Source: Owenia fusiformis
Taxonomy: Eukaryota; Annelida; Polychaeta; Sabellida; Oweniidae
NCBI GenBank assembly: GCA_903813345.2
Contig: CAIIXF020000006.1
Location: 3,348,001 to 3,412,000 of the forward strand
Direction of reading: 5' to 3'
DNA length: 64,000 nucleotides
Shown here: piece after piece, positions 23,226 through 34,104 of the stretch
Layout: each line of letters begins with the position of its first letter
Numbering within the stretch: the first letter of the stretch is position 1
Program-made: the position numbers and the translations under genes
Notes under the pieces: model-generated
Seen by the model: only the letters and a program-made list of their open reading frames with translations
Told to the model about the DNA's origin: nothing
The model's database searches: none

Positions 23226-26200
23226 TGATGGTAAAAATAGAAATCTTCAATTCAATGTAGTGCCACTTTTCATTTCCTTAGTGCAAATCATGGTATTCAT
23301 GGTAGGGAAAGGGCACATAACATACAACAAAATAGGAAATGTTCCAAGATTCATAAATAACTGACAACTATACGTGGTAGTTGCTCCAAAACTTGAAAAG
23401 GCAACCCGAAATGTAATTCCTTTTGATTTTATCAAAATAAATCATTATATTGCAAATTATTGTTTAAATCAAAAATAAATCAATGGTACAACATTTTCTG
23501 TATTTACTTAGAAGTCATCAAATAACATTTTTTATACAATGCTGTTGCATTAGAATACAAAGCATGTGAACAGTAATATCAGAGTAATATACAATATAGA
23601 ATGTATTTTTATCACATGTGCTAATATCAGATATCTAATCAGATAAATTTCACCCGGAAAATTTCATCATCATTGAATATTTTACTATTAATTAATCCTA
23701 TTAATCCTTAATAATATAGAGATGGTTGATATCCACTGCTGAATAATAAAAATAATATCATTTAGTCATAGGATATCCTCTGTAGGATGTACCTTTTTCA
23801 AACTCTATTCATAATTTCGTTGACCTCATTCATGAGATTTGTTAGTGTCTAAAAGATCAAACTAATATTATTAAACCTTGGTGTAAATAGACATGTTTTA
23901 TCTTTATTAAGATTACTCTTATTGTCACATACAGGTTGATCATATTTATTCATTAAGATTACATTCATAAACCTTGCTGACCACAATGAGCATTTGGTAA
24001 ATTATCATGAAGTAGATTAACCTTAGAACTTACTTATAAATGAATTTGAAGAGTTCTAGTAAAGTCTGCGAGTTACTTTGATTAACTCAAGAAGTAATTA
24101 GTAAATCAATTAGCACAATTTTTGTATTGGTCTTCTGGTACATTTGGGAGAGTATTTGCTATGCTAAAATTCTCATTATGAAGACACTGGCAGGTGTGAA
24201 AGAAATACATATCTGTAAAAGAACAAAACCTAAAAATATGTATAAGTGTTCAAGTATGTTCATTTTACGGATTCAACATCCAAATAATTTATTTTTAAAA
24301 ATTGCAAGATCCCTGTAAGATTTCCAGTCATACCTATACAATTTAAGAGTTCCATACATGTGTGAATACACACTTATTTCAATCATTGTCGTTTCTACTA
24401 TATTCATATCTCACATATTTCTCATTTTAAAAGATGACCTTAACAAGAAGTTTAATCTCTATATACAAGCAAGCATGCTATAGGGACCCCATGTAATCAA
24501 AGTGGCAATAACTGATAAGCTGAGATATGTATACAAGTAGATATACACTATATATCTCCCCTTACACCTAATTATGAACACCATATAATCCCTCATATCT
24601 TCAGGGCCAGGTGAGGAATATACAATATATGCATTAAAGATCAAGTGTCTGTATTAGTCTCTCAATTCAAAAGTTCTTATTAAAAGCAGAATGCATTATG
24701 GCTGCCGAACAACGTGAATTGGTGGAGTTTGTAAAAGCAGCATTTGCAGGAGTGAATAAGGTATATTTTAACAAGTCAAACTCCACTCAACATGTTTGCA
24801 GACCGTTTATTAACACAAGAGCTATCTAGTGTCAAAATATGAGCCTATGCTGAATTGATTGCTCTAGGGTCATGTGGCAAACTTGTTTAACCCTCAAGTG
24901 TGATACAAGACACAAAAGGTGTGAAGAAAAAACACTTTCAAGATTGGCTATGTGTTAAGCAAAGAAACGAAAATTAGCCCTTAGATTAAATTCAACATAA
25001 AATAACCAGTAGGGTACATCATTGTTGACAATATTACACAATTTTTAAAATATTTTGAATTTTTTTCTTTAAAGTTGCTAGTAAATTATACATGGCTCAG
25101 ATAAAATAAAATTTTAGGTGCTTAATGAGCTGTTAACTGAAAAATATAATTAATTTTTTGAAAGGTTGATTGAGGATGCAGTAGGGGAGTCGTGGATCAA
25201 TGCAGGAAATTATATCGCTTAAAAAGAAATCCATCACGAGAATGTCATAATGAATTATTAAACTGGCCAGACTGTTAGGAACAATGATATATTATGTATT
25301 ATGTGTTTATACATTGAAGAATGATCAATGGTGCTAATCAATCTTTATGCAATTATTTCATCTTTCAGTTACATCTAAAATGTGTCTTTCAGCAAAATGG
25401 AATCTCAGGATTAAATATTGAATAAAAAGGAAAGTTGCATGCAGTTTTCTAATGCAAATATTTTCTAACCAATTGAGGAGATGTATAATCTGTCTTCATT
25501 TGCACATAAATTAATTATGAGGCAAGAGCTTCATTGATCACACATTCCAAGATTATTATACATCAGGGCATTGAATAATCGCAGAATATCAGTTTTGGAA
25601 AAAACATGCAGAATGAGGATTTTCTGCAGAACTTCCACTTTTTGTGCGAAAGATAGCAATCTCAATAATTACTTGCAAAATAATAGCAGAATTTACATTT
25701 TTGTGACAAATCCACTGTCAGGATTAGTTTTCATACAGAAAATAGAATAATTTGCGATTGCAAAACAGATCAATATAATTTTAGCTCAATTTTTGAAATA
25801 GCATGTGACATTAAGGTGCTAATCCTCATAGCAAACGTACTTAACTGAAATGGTGCAATCTAACACATTACACAACTCAAACAAAAATCCAAGAAACTCA
25901 TACAAGGCACTCCCTAAACAGTATACCTAAGTGATTATATCACAGCAATACCAAAATTGAAAATGAATAGTATATACTTAATCTTCCACGTATGATACAG
26001 GGAACAAAAACAGCAGATTATCTCAAACATATTTAAAAACTGAAGAAAAGATTGTAAACAAATATTTGCATGCTGAAGTGACCCTGAATTGCAGGAAGTC
26101 AATTCAATGACTTAATTAATTATTTACTTAACAAGGGCTGGCAGGTATGTGTAATTACGCATTGCATTATAGCATGAATCATTAACGATATTGTCTCAAT

Positions 26201-26560
26201 GCAGGTTAAGTTATTGCAATATAACTATCACAATATTAAGATTTTATTATTTTATTTTACAATTAACTTTAGTTCATCATTACATTAGTAGATACACTAC
26301 TACATGAGGACAAACCAATGTGTTAAGGTAAGGCATTAATGGTGATTTGAATATGATGTTAATGGTAATAAAACCATATACTCTATTAAGAGTAAGTCGA
26401 CATTGTCATTGTCTATTTTTCCAATCATTTGGTTTGATCAAAGTTAAAAATAGCAAAGTAATCTCAAAAAACTGAATGCTTCAGATCTTTTTACTTTGTT
26501 CTAAAAGTTCATTTTCTGTGATTTATGTTTGATAACACAGATCACTGATTTGATCATCTT
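23226..26560. other. Non-coding region with one isolated exon candidate
   Basis: AT-rich and without recognised repeats. It contains the ATG-initiated exon candidate at 24698-24760. Nothing else is supportable. Confidence 0.4.
24698..24760 (+). CDS. Putative first coding exon, unidentified gene
   Basis: ATG at 24698 opens 21 codons (MAAEQRELVEFVKAAFAGVN then K) ending in AAG followed by a GTATAT donor. The peptide looks like an amphipathic N-terminal helix and has coding-like composition, in contrast to its surroundings. A phase-compatible partner could be the segment after the strong acceptor near 29865 (CCATTCTATTACAG), which opens in phase 0, but this link is speculative. Family not recognised. 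Confidence 0.3.
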
Positions 26561-26619
26561 TCTTCAAGGAAATCATAATTGGAACAATCCTCAAAGACCT
26601 CAGTCGTTTTAAGGACATG

Positions 26620-29600
26620 GAATGAACCAGCCAGTGACATTATAGTTTATCGCTATACCGATATGTGTTCATTTATCCCTTGTTCATGAGAGTGTTCACC
26701 TAAAAGGTGAAAAAGAAAAGACCCCAAGTAAGTTATCCTGGAATAAAGCAACAGAGGAGAATAAATCTGCATATAGAACTCTTTTGGATCCCAAACTAGA
26801 AGAGTTATATAATGAAATCAACAGTGTTAAAGACGGACTGTCAAAGCTAGATTTAGACATTTTCTTTGAGAAATTAACTCAGATTCTGAAGAGATCTGCT
26901 TTTTCAACTTTTCCTCGAACATGTTTCAAAGGGTATTTAAAGCCATACTGGTCAACACTCTTAAAAGACCTAGTTAAGAAAAAGAAATCAAGTTGGAAAG
27001 ATTGGAAAGATGCAGGAAAACCAAGGAATAATGAAAATGAGATATGCCGGAAATATAGACAAGCGAAAAAAGAATTCCAGAGAGAGCTTCGGCGTGCAGA
27101 ATACGAGTACCAAATACAAATGCAAGAAGAGATTGATTCCGCCTCCGAGATTTCTATGAATTTATTCTGGTCTATAGTGAACAAAAGAAGGAAAACCAAA
27201 CCGACCCCACTTTACATCAGGAGCGATGAGGGGCATGTTCTGACTGATCCAGCCGACATAAGGGAAGAATGGAGGAACTATTTTGCTGGTCTTGTGAAAT
27301 TTAATGAAAATGAGTGTTTCGATAAGGCGTTTAGGGTACATATTGACCAAGAGGTTAATAGAATGCTTTCTTCCAGTGTATTAAATGAGGACACTGCCTT
27401 TAAAGATGAAATAACTGAGCATGAAATGACGTCACTTTGTAATAATCTGTCTAGTAACAAAGCCCCAGGATGGGATGATATAAGTGCCGAACACATTAAA
27501 TATGGAGGAGTCAAGCTAATGAGTATATTAACCATATTGTTTAAATACATCGTTTTAACGGAATACATTCCCCAGAGTTTTAAAACGGGAGTGTTGATAC
27601 CACTTTTTAAAGGGGGTGATAAGGACATACTTTGCAAGGACCACCATCGAGGCATCACACTCATGTGCACGTATATGAAGCTCTTAGAGGGGCTTATGGC
27701 CAAGAGAGGCCAGGAATGCCAGAGTCTTGGAATTCACCGCCCCAAGCATGATCTACAGGGAGTTAATAGAAAAGGATGTTCCAGTCTTCATACGTCATTA
27801 ATAACAAGAGAAGCCATCGCTACTGGACTCGAAAGAGGCAATGACGTCATAATTGTGGGATTAGATATCCAGAAAGCTTTCGATGGGGTATATCATAATG
27901 GGCTACTCTACAAAATGTACGAACAGGGTATCCGGGGAAAGCTTTGGAGGCTGTTGAAAAATGCGTACGAAGGATATACGTGTTCGATACGTGTAAGTGG
28001 GAGCACCACCTTGTCTGAACCCTTCGTAGTGGAGCAATCAGTTCATCAGGGAGGAATTTACAGCATGGAGCTGTATGCGAAATATACTAATGGGCTTATC
28101 CGTGAGATTTGTGACAGTGGCCTAGGATGCTCAATTGGTGGAATCACAACCACAATTCCAACGTATGCGGATGACACTATACTCATTGCATACCACATGC
28201 CTGTCATGCAGAAGCTTCTAAGCATTATTTACCAGTACAGCCTGAGATGGAGATTCAGATTCCACCCAAATAAGTGCAAGGCTGTATATTTCAGTAGAGG
28301 AAGGTCCACTGGGCTAGAAGGAACGTTGTCGATAGGTGGAGCGCAGATACCGATAGTGACCCAAATGGAACATCTAGGACTTCCACTTTGTTCATCAGGT
28401 ACATATGGACAGTTCATTGATGACAGAATAGCCAAAGGACGGAGAGCGGTTAATGCCTATGTTGGAGTAACATCGAGTACTATGAATCCGGCAAACCCCC
28501 TCACTACTTCGAAAATATACTGGTCAATAGCTATTCCATCAATGCTATATGGTTTAGAAATCGTCCCTCTGTCTGATAGTGACTATAACAAACTAGAGGC
28601 TAGTCATAAAATGATTGCCAAAAAATGTCAAGGACTACCAATCAATACAAGTGACTCGGCAGTTCTTGCTCAGCTAGGCTGGAATAACATTAGGTATAGG
28701 GTGAGCTTCATGAAATTAATGTTCATATGGAATCTTCTGGCACTTCCCATTTGGAGCGTATACCGACGCATAACCATTATGCGCATCGTTCAAATATGTG
28801 ACAATAATACAAATGTGCAATCACCGTTACGTGACATCATGAAAACATGCATTAAATATAATCTATATACAAATGTAGTGCAAATGATTAAAACTGCAAG
28901 AATACCAAGTAAAATGCTTTGGAAAAGAACTGTAACGCAAACACTCAAAGAGTTCCATCTGAACGAATGGCACATTAAACTATTAACATATAGAAAACTC
29001 AGCCTATACTCAAATATAGTGATCGAGGTGAAACCAATATCATGGTGGATCATGGCCCGAAAATATCCCAGACTAGTCAAATACTCTCGGCTGATGGTTA
29101 TGTTAATGACAGGTGAAGGAAATCTTCAAGTGAATATAGGTCGCTGGAAAAATACCCCAACCAATGAACGACTATGCAAAATGTGCAAATGTGAAATTGA
29201 AACGTTATCTCACATGTTGCTTGAATGTGAGCCTTTAAATGTGGAACGAACCCCCCTTCTGGATATAATGAGAGAATATGGTCTGACAGATACTACAAGT
29301 ACACATCAGCAGAAGTTGAACTTTATTTTTGACGAGGGACAGATTTTAGACTGCGAGGGACTTATAAGGATAGCACAAAGTGTTTATAAAATGTATAATA
29401 TGCGACCGAAAGAGGATACGTTAATGTAACAAAAATGTATGATCTTAACCCAATGCGGTGAATACCTAGCATGTTATTGTTACTTACACTGTATATTAGA
29501 ATGCAACTAACTGACATCTTAACTGTATATAGATAAAAACTGTAAATTACAAAACTACATAAAATATTGTACAAATGTTGTACTAAATTATACTCTCATA

Positions 29601-29655
29601 CTATGTACTCATCAAAACTGATGGATAAAATAAACATAATAATAACTATCTGTCT
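26620..29655 (+). mobile_element. 5'-truncated non-LTR retrotransposon
   Basis: Comprises the reverse transcriptase frame plus about 220 bp of 3' untranslated sequence. AATAAA is present at 29628-29633, followed by an ATAATAATAA tail. The 5' boundary is uncertain, since stops appear immediately upstream of 26646. No target-site duplication could be recognised. Confidence 0.75.
26646..29429 (+). CDS. LINE reverse transcriptase (ORF2-like), N-terminally truncated
   Basis: An open frame of about 927 codons runs to a TAA at 29427-29429; it has no required ATG at its start because the 5' part of the element is missing. It encodes the polymerase of a non-LTR retrotransposon, which copies its RNA at a nicked genomic target. 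Visible motifs: motif A GLDIQKAFDGVYHNGLL (catalytic Asp at 27864), motif B VHQGGIYSMELY (an unusual variant of the common RQGG..SP form), and motif C YADDTIL (Asp pair at 28170-28175). A C-terminal C-X2-C-X8-H-X4-C finger starts at 29175. The apurinic endonuclease domain normally upstream is absent, leaving at most a broken trace near 26630. The catalytic residues are intact and the frame is unbroken, so the copy is relatively young, but without endonuclease it is unlikely to be autonomous. Clade not assigned. Confidence 0.93.
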   Translation, partial: FIAIPICVHLSLVHESVHLKGEKEKTPSKLSWNKATEENKSAYRTLLDPKLEELYNEINSVKDGLSKLDLDIFFEKLTQILKRSAFSTFPRTCFKGYLKPYWSTLLKDLVKKKKSSWKDWKDAGKPRNNENEICRKYRQAKKEFQRELRRAEYEYQIQMQEEIDSASEISMNLFWSIVNKRRKTKPTPLYIRSDEGHVLTDPADIREEWRNYFAGLVKFNENECFDKAFRVHIDQEVNRMLSSSVLNEDTAFKDEITEHEMTSLCNNLSSNKAPGWDDISAEHIKYGGVKLMSILTILFKYIVLTEYIPQSFKTGVLIPLFKGGDKDILCKDHHRGITLMCTYMKLLEGLMAKRGQECQSLGIHRPKHDLQGVNRKGCSSLHTSLITREAIATGLERGNDVIIVGLDIQKAFDGVYHNGLLYKMYEQGIRGKLWRLLKNAYEGYTCSIRVSGSTTLSEPFVVEQSVHQGGIYSMELYAKYTNGLIREICDSGLGCSIGGITTTIPTYADDTILIAYHMPVMQKLLSIIYQYSLRWRFRFHPNKCKAVYFSRGRSTGLEGTLSIGGAQIPIVTQMEHLGLPLCSSGTYGQFIDDRIAKGRRAVNAYVGVTSSTMNPANPLTTSKIYWSIAIPSMLYGLEIVPLSDSDYNKLEASHKMIAKKCQGLPINTSDSAVLAQLGWNNIRYRVSFMKLMFIWNLLALPIWSVYRRITIMRIVQICDNNTNVQSPLRDIMKTCIKYNLYTNVVQMIKTARIPSKMLWKRTVTQTLKEFHLNEWHIKLLTYRKLSLYSNIVIEVKPISWWIMARKYPRLVKYSRLMVMLMTGEGNLQVNIGRWKNTPTNERLCKMCKCEIETLSHMLLECEPLNVERTPLLDIMREYGLTDTTSTHQQKLNFIFDEGQILDCEGLIRIAQSVYKMYNMRPKEDTLM

Positions 29656-29659
29656 CAAA

Positions 29660-30084
29660 TGCGACTGAAAGCCTGGGACTCGACTGATCTTAGTGTGTAA
29701 TAAAAAAAATTGATAAAATATATCCTGTTATTCAATTATTTAACAGTGAATCAAACTGCTTGATAGTAAAACAAGAAAGCATCTGAAGCTCTATTTGGTT
29801 TTATTCCGCAAATGAATTCTATTCCCCATTAATTCAATCCATCCATTCTATTACAGGGCATCAAAGTACCATGCATTGATTTACTGAATCAAATTTCATA
29901 TTTTTTTCCCACTAAGTAGAAAAATAAGTAGTAATTACTGTGATTTATAACATGGGATTTATTCCCTGGCAAGTAATCATTTCCCAATAGTGCACCTCAA
30001 TATTACATAAATACAAAAAAATATTTTCAATCTCAGAACCCTTTGTGGCTTTGTATTATTCAAACCGCATTATGTTACATTTTA
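29660..30084. other. Non-coding spacer
   Basis: AT-rich. A strong acceptor-like CCATTCTATTACAG ends near 29857, followed by about 20 open codons. No donor was assigned. Confidence 0.35.
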
Positions 30085-30290
30085 ATATGGTATGGTATTG
30101 TATGGTATGGTATGGTATGGTATGGTATGGTTTGGTATGGTTTGGTATTGTTCAGTATGGTATGGCATGATATTGTTCAGTATGGTTTGGTATGGTACAA
30201 CATGGTTCAATTTGGTATGGTATAATATGTTGTGAAGGTATGATATGATGGATTATATGGTCTAGTATGTTTTGGTATGGTATGGCATGG
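30085..30290 (+). repeat. GGTAT pentanucleotide array
   Basis: About 200 bp of TATGG repeats with substitutions, purest at 30085-30150. The overlapping short frames on both strands are artefacts of the repeat. Confidence 0.93.
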
Positions 30291-30711
30291 ACGTATGAAT
30301 ACTCACAGCAGTCTATCAATATAAAAACAATGTAGAAGAAGCACTTTATTCCATTGCAAAAAATCAATGACATCAAAGCATCAAAGCAAACCCTCACTAG
30401 CAATTCAACAATCATAGATCAAATGTGTAGGCCTCCAAGGGGTCTTCAAGAACCTTCTCATTGTACAAAAAACTGTTACTAAAAATCCATTGAAACTCTG
30501 TATATAGAAATTCAACTAAGCATGATGTAGTGTGATATATTTTTCTAAATCAGGAGACTTCATGCCACCTAATGTATGTAGTATCATGTATGAATTCATT
30601 TGGAAGAGTTGTATTCACAATCCATCATATACTAATATGCAACAAGGGATTTCGGAAATAGACACCTGACGTTTTCACTGACAAAAAATGAAAAATCAGA
30701 TCTCTACTCAC

Positions 30712-30790
30712 TAATAGGTCTGTCTCCTCCTCTCAATTTTTCCAAGCTCTTTCAACCAAGTGGTGGATGGAATAATGTACATGAGGGAGC
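30712..30790 (-). CDS. Putative internal exon (B) of an unidentified minus-strand gene
   Basis: 79 nt between an acceptor (TTTCAG; plus CT at 30791-30792) and a perfect GTGAGT donor (plus ACTCAC at 30706-30711). It is open in only one frame: two leading bases, 25 codons reading SLMYIIPSTTWLKELGKIER and on, then two trailing bases. Entering phase 1 matches the exit phase of the candidate at 34012-34095, so the two splice in frame. I do not recognise the protein. Confidence 0.45.
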
Positions 30791-33700
30791 CTGAAATTAT
30801 AAAAGGAAGATCATAGGTAAAAATATAGGGCTCTCATCTTTTATCAGAATTCATAAACAAGGCTTTACACCTATAGATTTCAGAAAGATCAGATCAGTTT
30901 TCATTAAAATCCAAAAGGACTCATCGTATAGGTCAGTTTACTTCTGAGCACAGCTAGGAAAGCTTGTGAATCAAAAAGAGGGTCCAAATTGTAAACTCAT
31001 ATAACTGTCAATGCATGTAAATAACTCAAGAAAGAACATGGGCTGCCCTCTATGTTGAGATTGTTGAATAACCTTCTTTTGTGTTACCCAGTATATGAAC
31101 CTACCCTGAGTATAGTCTTGTCACTAGGCTCTATTTTAAGCGAAGTCAAATGAACGCAAAGTGTGCTACCAGTATATTACTATATTCATCATAGATTTTG
31201 AGGCTTGCGTTCATCTCCTTGAACATGCTTCATCTTACCAGAAGAAAGGTTAGAAAAACACAATTTGAAGATAAGAATAACAAAAATCAGACTGAAGATC
31301 AAGCAAGCAAGAATGTAGACAGATAAACAGCCTTTAAACTTTCATTGGATCAAACAATCTCAAATTGCATGACGATTTATATAAGAATGATATTCAGTTG
31401 TGACTTATTGGTACATAAAGGATGAGAATCAAGGTAGATAATTGGAGAATGCAAGTTTATGCCATCTTGTATTATGAGATCTACAGAAGTAGGTAAATCT
31501 GAGTTGAAACATTGAGGGCAAGATATACAAGTGAAACTAGCCTCCTAGGGTTCAGTTTTACTTCCTAATAAAACAATTGATTACAACTGATACTATCTGA
31601 AAGCAAACCATTCTGGTTGAATAGTTAGTACAAAATTATTATCATCTCATAGAAAAATTGAAGTTTTATGCCTTCATAAGCTTTATTCTGAGATTAAAAG
31701 TAAATGTACTTTTGACTTATTACTTTATATAAAACTACCAGTATATTTTAACTTTCATGGATGGGGGGGGGGGGTAAGTTTCCAATGCATATGTATGAGG
31801 GGATCTTTAAAGCAAATCTTTTGCCACTTGACAATATTTAGCTCTGCCTTATGTACCTCACATTTCCAAGTGAAAGGTAGTAAGGGGTTGTAAGATATAC
31901 AAATATTAGTACCTATGGATGAATATGGGTTGATATATTAGAAATCAATGTTTTAATCCCAAGGGAACTCAGTAAAAATCTTATCATCTTAATACCAGAG
32001 TCAAGATTGTTATGAATACTCCAGTGACCAGATTCATTTCATTTTAGGTACAGGTTGTATGTTGCCTTATATGTATTTATTCCCAGGATATATTGGAAAT
32101 CTCACATTTCAAAAACAAGTCTGGAAATATTGGCCTTATTTTGATTTGACCCAGACACTTTGGTATATTTTAAAAATATTTATAGGCCTGTGCAATTGTT
32201 TTGTCCTGTCTAGTTTTGATTTTGTGGGAATCTTTCTGGTTCATATAGTTTATAGTGATTTATATACTTTTGTTTACGAGGTCGAACTATTTCAAGTTGC
32301 TCATGCTTTTTTGAGTGTGAACCCCCCCCTGGCCAATAAATCTTTCAAAATCATGCAGTTTTTCACCATTCTGAGCACTTTTTAAGTGATTTTGGCCATT
32401 TTTGGACCAAAATTGTCTCAAGTGAACCCCCCTGGAATTTTTCAAAAAGTGAACCCCCCTTAGCAAATCCTGGCTACGGGCCTGTACCAATACCAATACC
32501 ACAGTTCAAAAGGATGTATAAAGCTCTCTTTTGAAGAAGTTAAATCAAACTATCAGAAAGTGTAATTAATTGACCATGTTACTCTTCCTATCTCCCTATA
32601 CTCCCTAATATACTACAGGCATTCCTAAAAAACATCTCAAGTTTTTCACATGTTCTGACTCAGGTTTTAAGTGTTGAAATAGCACTTAAGATTGAAACAT
32701 AACAAATGCTCCATCATAGATACATGGAATTTCAACTGAGAGCACGTAATCTTGCACCAGTACATCATTCTTCCAATGTGTCAACAACACCCTCAATATA
32801 TCTGTCATACAAAGTGATTTACTTACACATATGTATGTCATAACATAAGTTTGCATAAACTAATAAATAATGAATAAAAATCTCCAAACTCAGGGCTCCA
32901 GCCATTACAAACTTTATGGCACTCAACGTGTGTCATTCTGTTGCTAATGTCTATGTTTCTGATATGTTTAAGGGTGTCAACTCAAGAGAGGGAGGGACTA
33001 CTAGCCATACAGCTATAATTGTAAACCCTAAATAATTGAAGAAGTCAATTTTATCTACATTTTTTCAAATGTATCTATATTTTTTCCTTAATCATAGCAC
33101 AATATTCTCTGAGATCCATTTGACAGTACATATCATTTAATTTCACTTCCAAAAATGAAAAAGCTGAAATGATCAACAACTGAAATGTTTCCATTTGTCT
33201 TTTGACTCACAGAAATATATTTTGAAATCCCAAACAGACCCAGCTGTACTATTATCACTCCATTAATTTTAATGTTGGGTCATACAAATCTTCATGCAGT
33301 GAATCTCAGCTACAATTCTATTGGAGAGCAAACTGATGTGTCTGGTAATATAAGTTTGATTGTAGAACTGTTATAAAACAGACCACCCTGCTAGACATTA
33401 TCAAAATGTTATTGGGATCGAGTAATCCCATTTGTCTTCCTTGTTTGACTTGATTATATACAAAGTTTTACTACAAGGTTCTTGTAGTGGTTGTCACTGG
33501 TTGACTAAATCCAGTGATTCTAGGTCTGTAAAAATGCACAGGACAGGCATGATGACAGGCAAATGAGAAAATGTTGGCCAAGATTTTCAAAAGGTGGGTC
33601 CAAGATGGTTCCAACAAAATGGAATACAATAATTGTTGATTTCCTCCCCTTGTCAATTCCCAGGACTGTCTATAGGCGCAGGGAGAGGCTTACAGTTTGA

Positions 33701-34005
33701 ATTATTTCTAAATTTTTTGAAACGTTGGGGAACCAATATTTAAAATTCAAAAATCATTTTAGTAAAATTCTCTAAGAAGAAATGTTTAGGGCAGAATCAG
33801 GCAAGCAGTTTGGTGCAAATTGGAATGTGAGTGCAATGTCCTTGGTGAATGTCATTTTATATGATGAGTAATGGGCTTGGGTGATGTCAACTTAGAATCA
33901 GGCTTACAATTTACCTATAGCCCTGGTTACATGCTTACATAAGATGCATGTCATCATTAGACAACTATCCATTTTCATTAGCATTAGTGATATAAAAGGA
34001 GTCAC
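30791..34005. other. Probable intron between exon candidates A and B; dispersed repeat at 32290-32480
   Basis: Contains a family-A MITE fragment near 31120-31170, a G12 run at 31763-31774, the dispersed repeat at about 32290-32485 and another family-A fragment at 32520-32562. Otherwise featureless. Confidence 0.4.
32290..32485 (-). repeat. Dispersed retroelement-like fragment
   Basis: On the minus strand this begins CAGGCCCGTAGCCAGGATTT and continues with repeated GGGGGGTTCAC and CAAAATCACTTAAAAAGTGC. A weaker relative, with CACCATTTTAGCACTTTTCA, occurs at 44660-44740, so it is a dispersed repeat. The minus-strand frame across it is repeat-derived, not a gene. Confidence 0.6.
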
Positions 34006-34011
34006 ACTTAC

Positions 34012-34095
34012 CCTCTAATGAGTCAACTCCAATTGGGTGTATCTGAGGTGGAGATGTCACATGAATGGTCTTTAGAATTGTGGGTAATGACCTCC
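34012..34095 (-). CDS. Putative internal exon (A) of an unidentified minus-strand gene
   Basis: 84 nt between a pyrimidine-rich acceptor (TCTATTTTCAAG; plus CT at 34096-34097) and a perfect GTAAGT donor (plus ACTTAC at 34006-34011). Only one frame is open: two leading bases, 27 codons including LPTILKTIHVTSPPQIHPIG, and one trailing base. Joining to the exon at 30712-30790 completes a Gly codon and gives a continuous peptide of about 53 residues. Strong splice sites, a single open frame and matching phase together make chance less likely. Protein family unknown. Confidence 0.45.
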
Positions 34096-34104
34096 CTTGA
34101 AAAT

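Noticed and set aside
26879-29080. Minus-strand ORFs of 60-141 codons over the LINE
   Set aside because: Antisense shadows of the reverse transcriptase frame.
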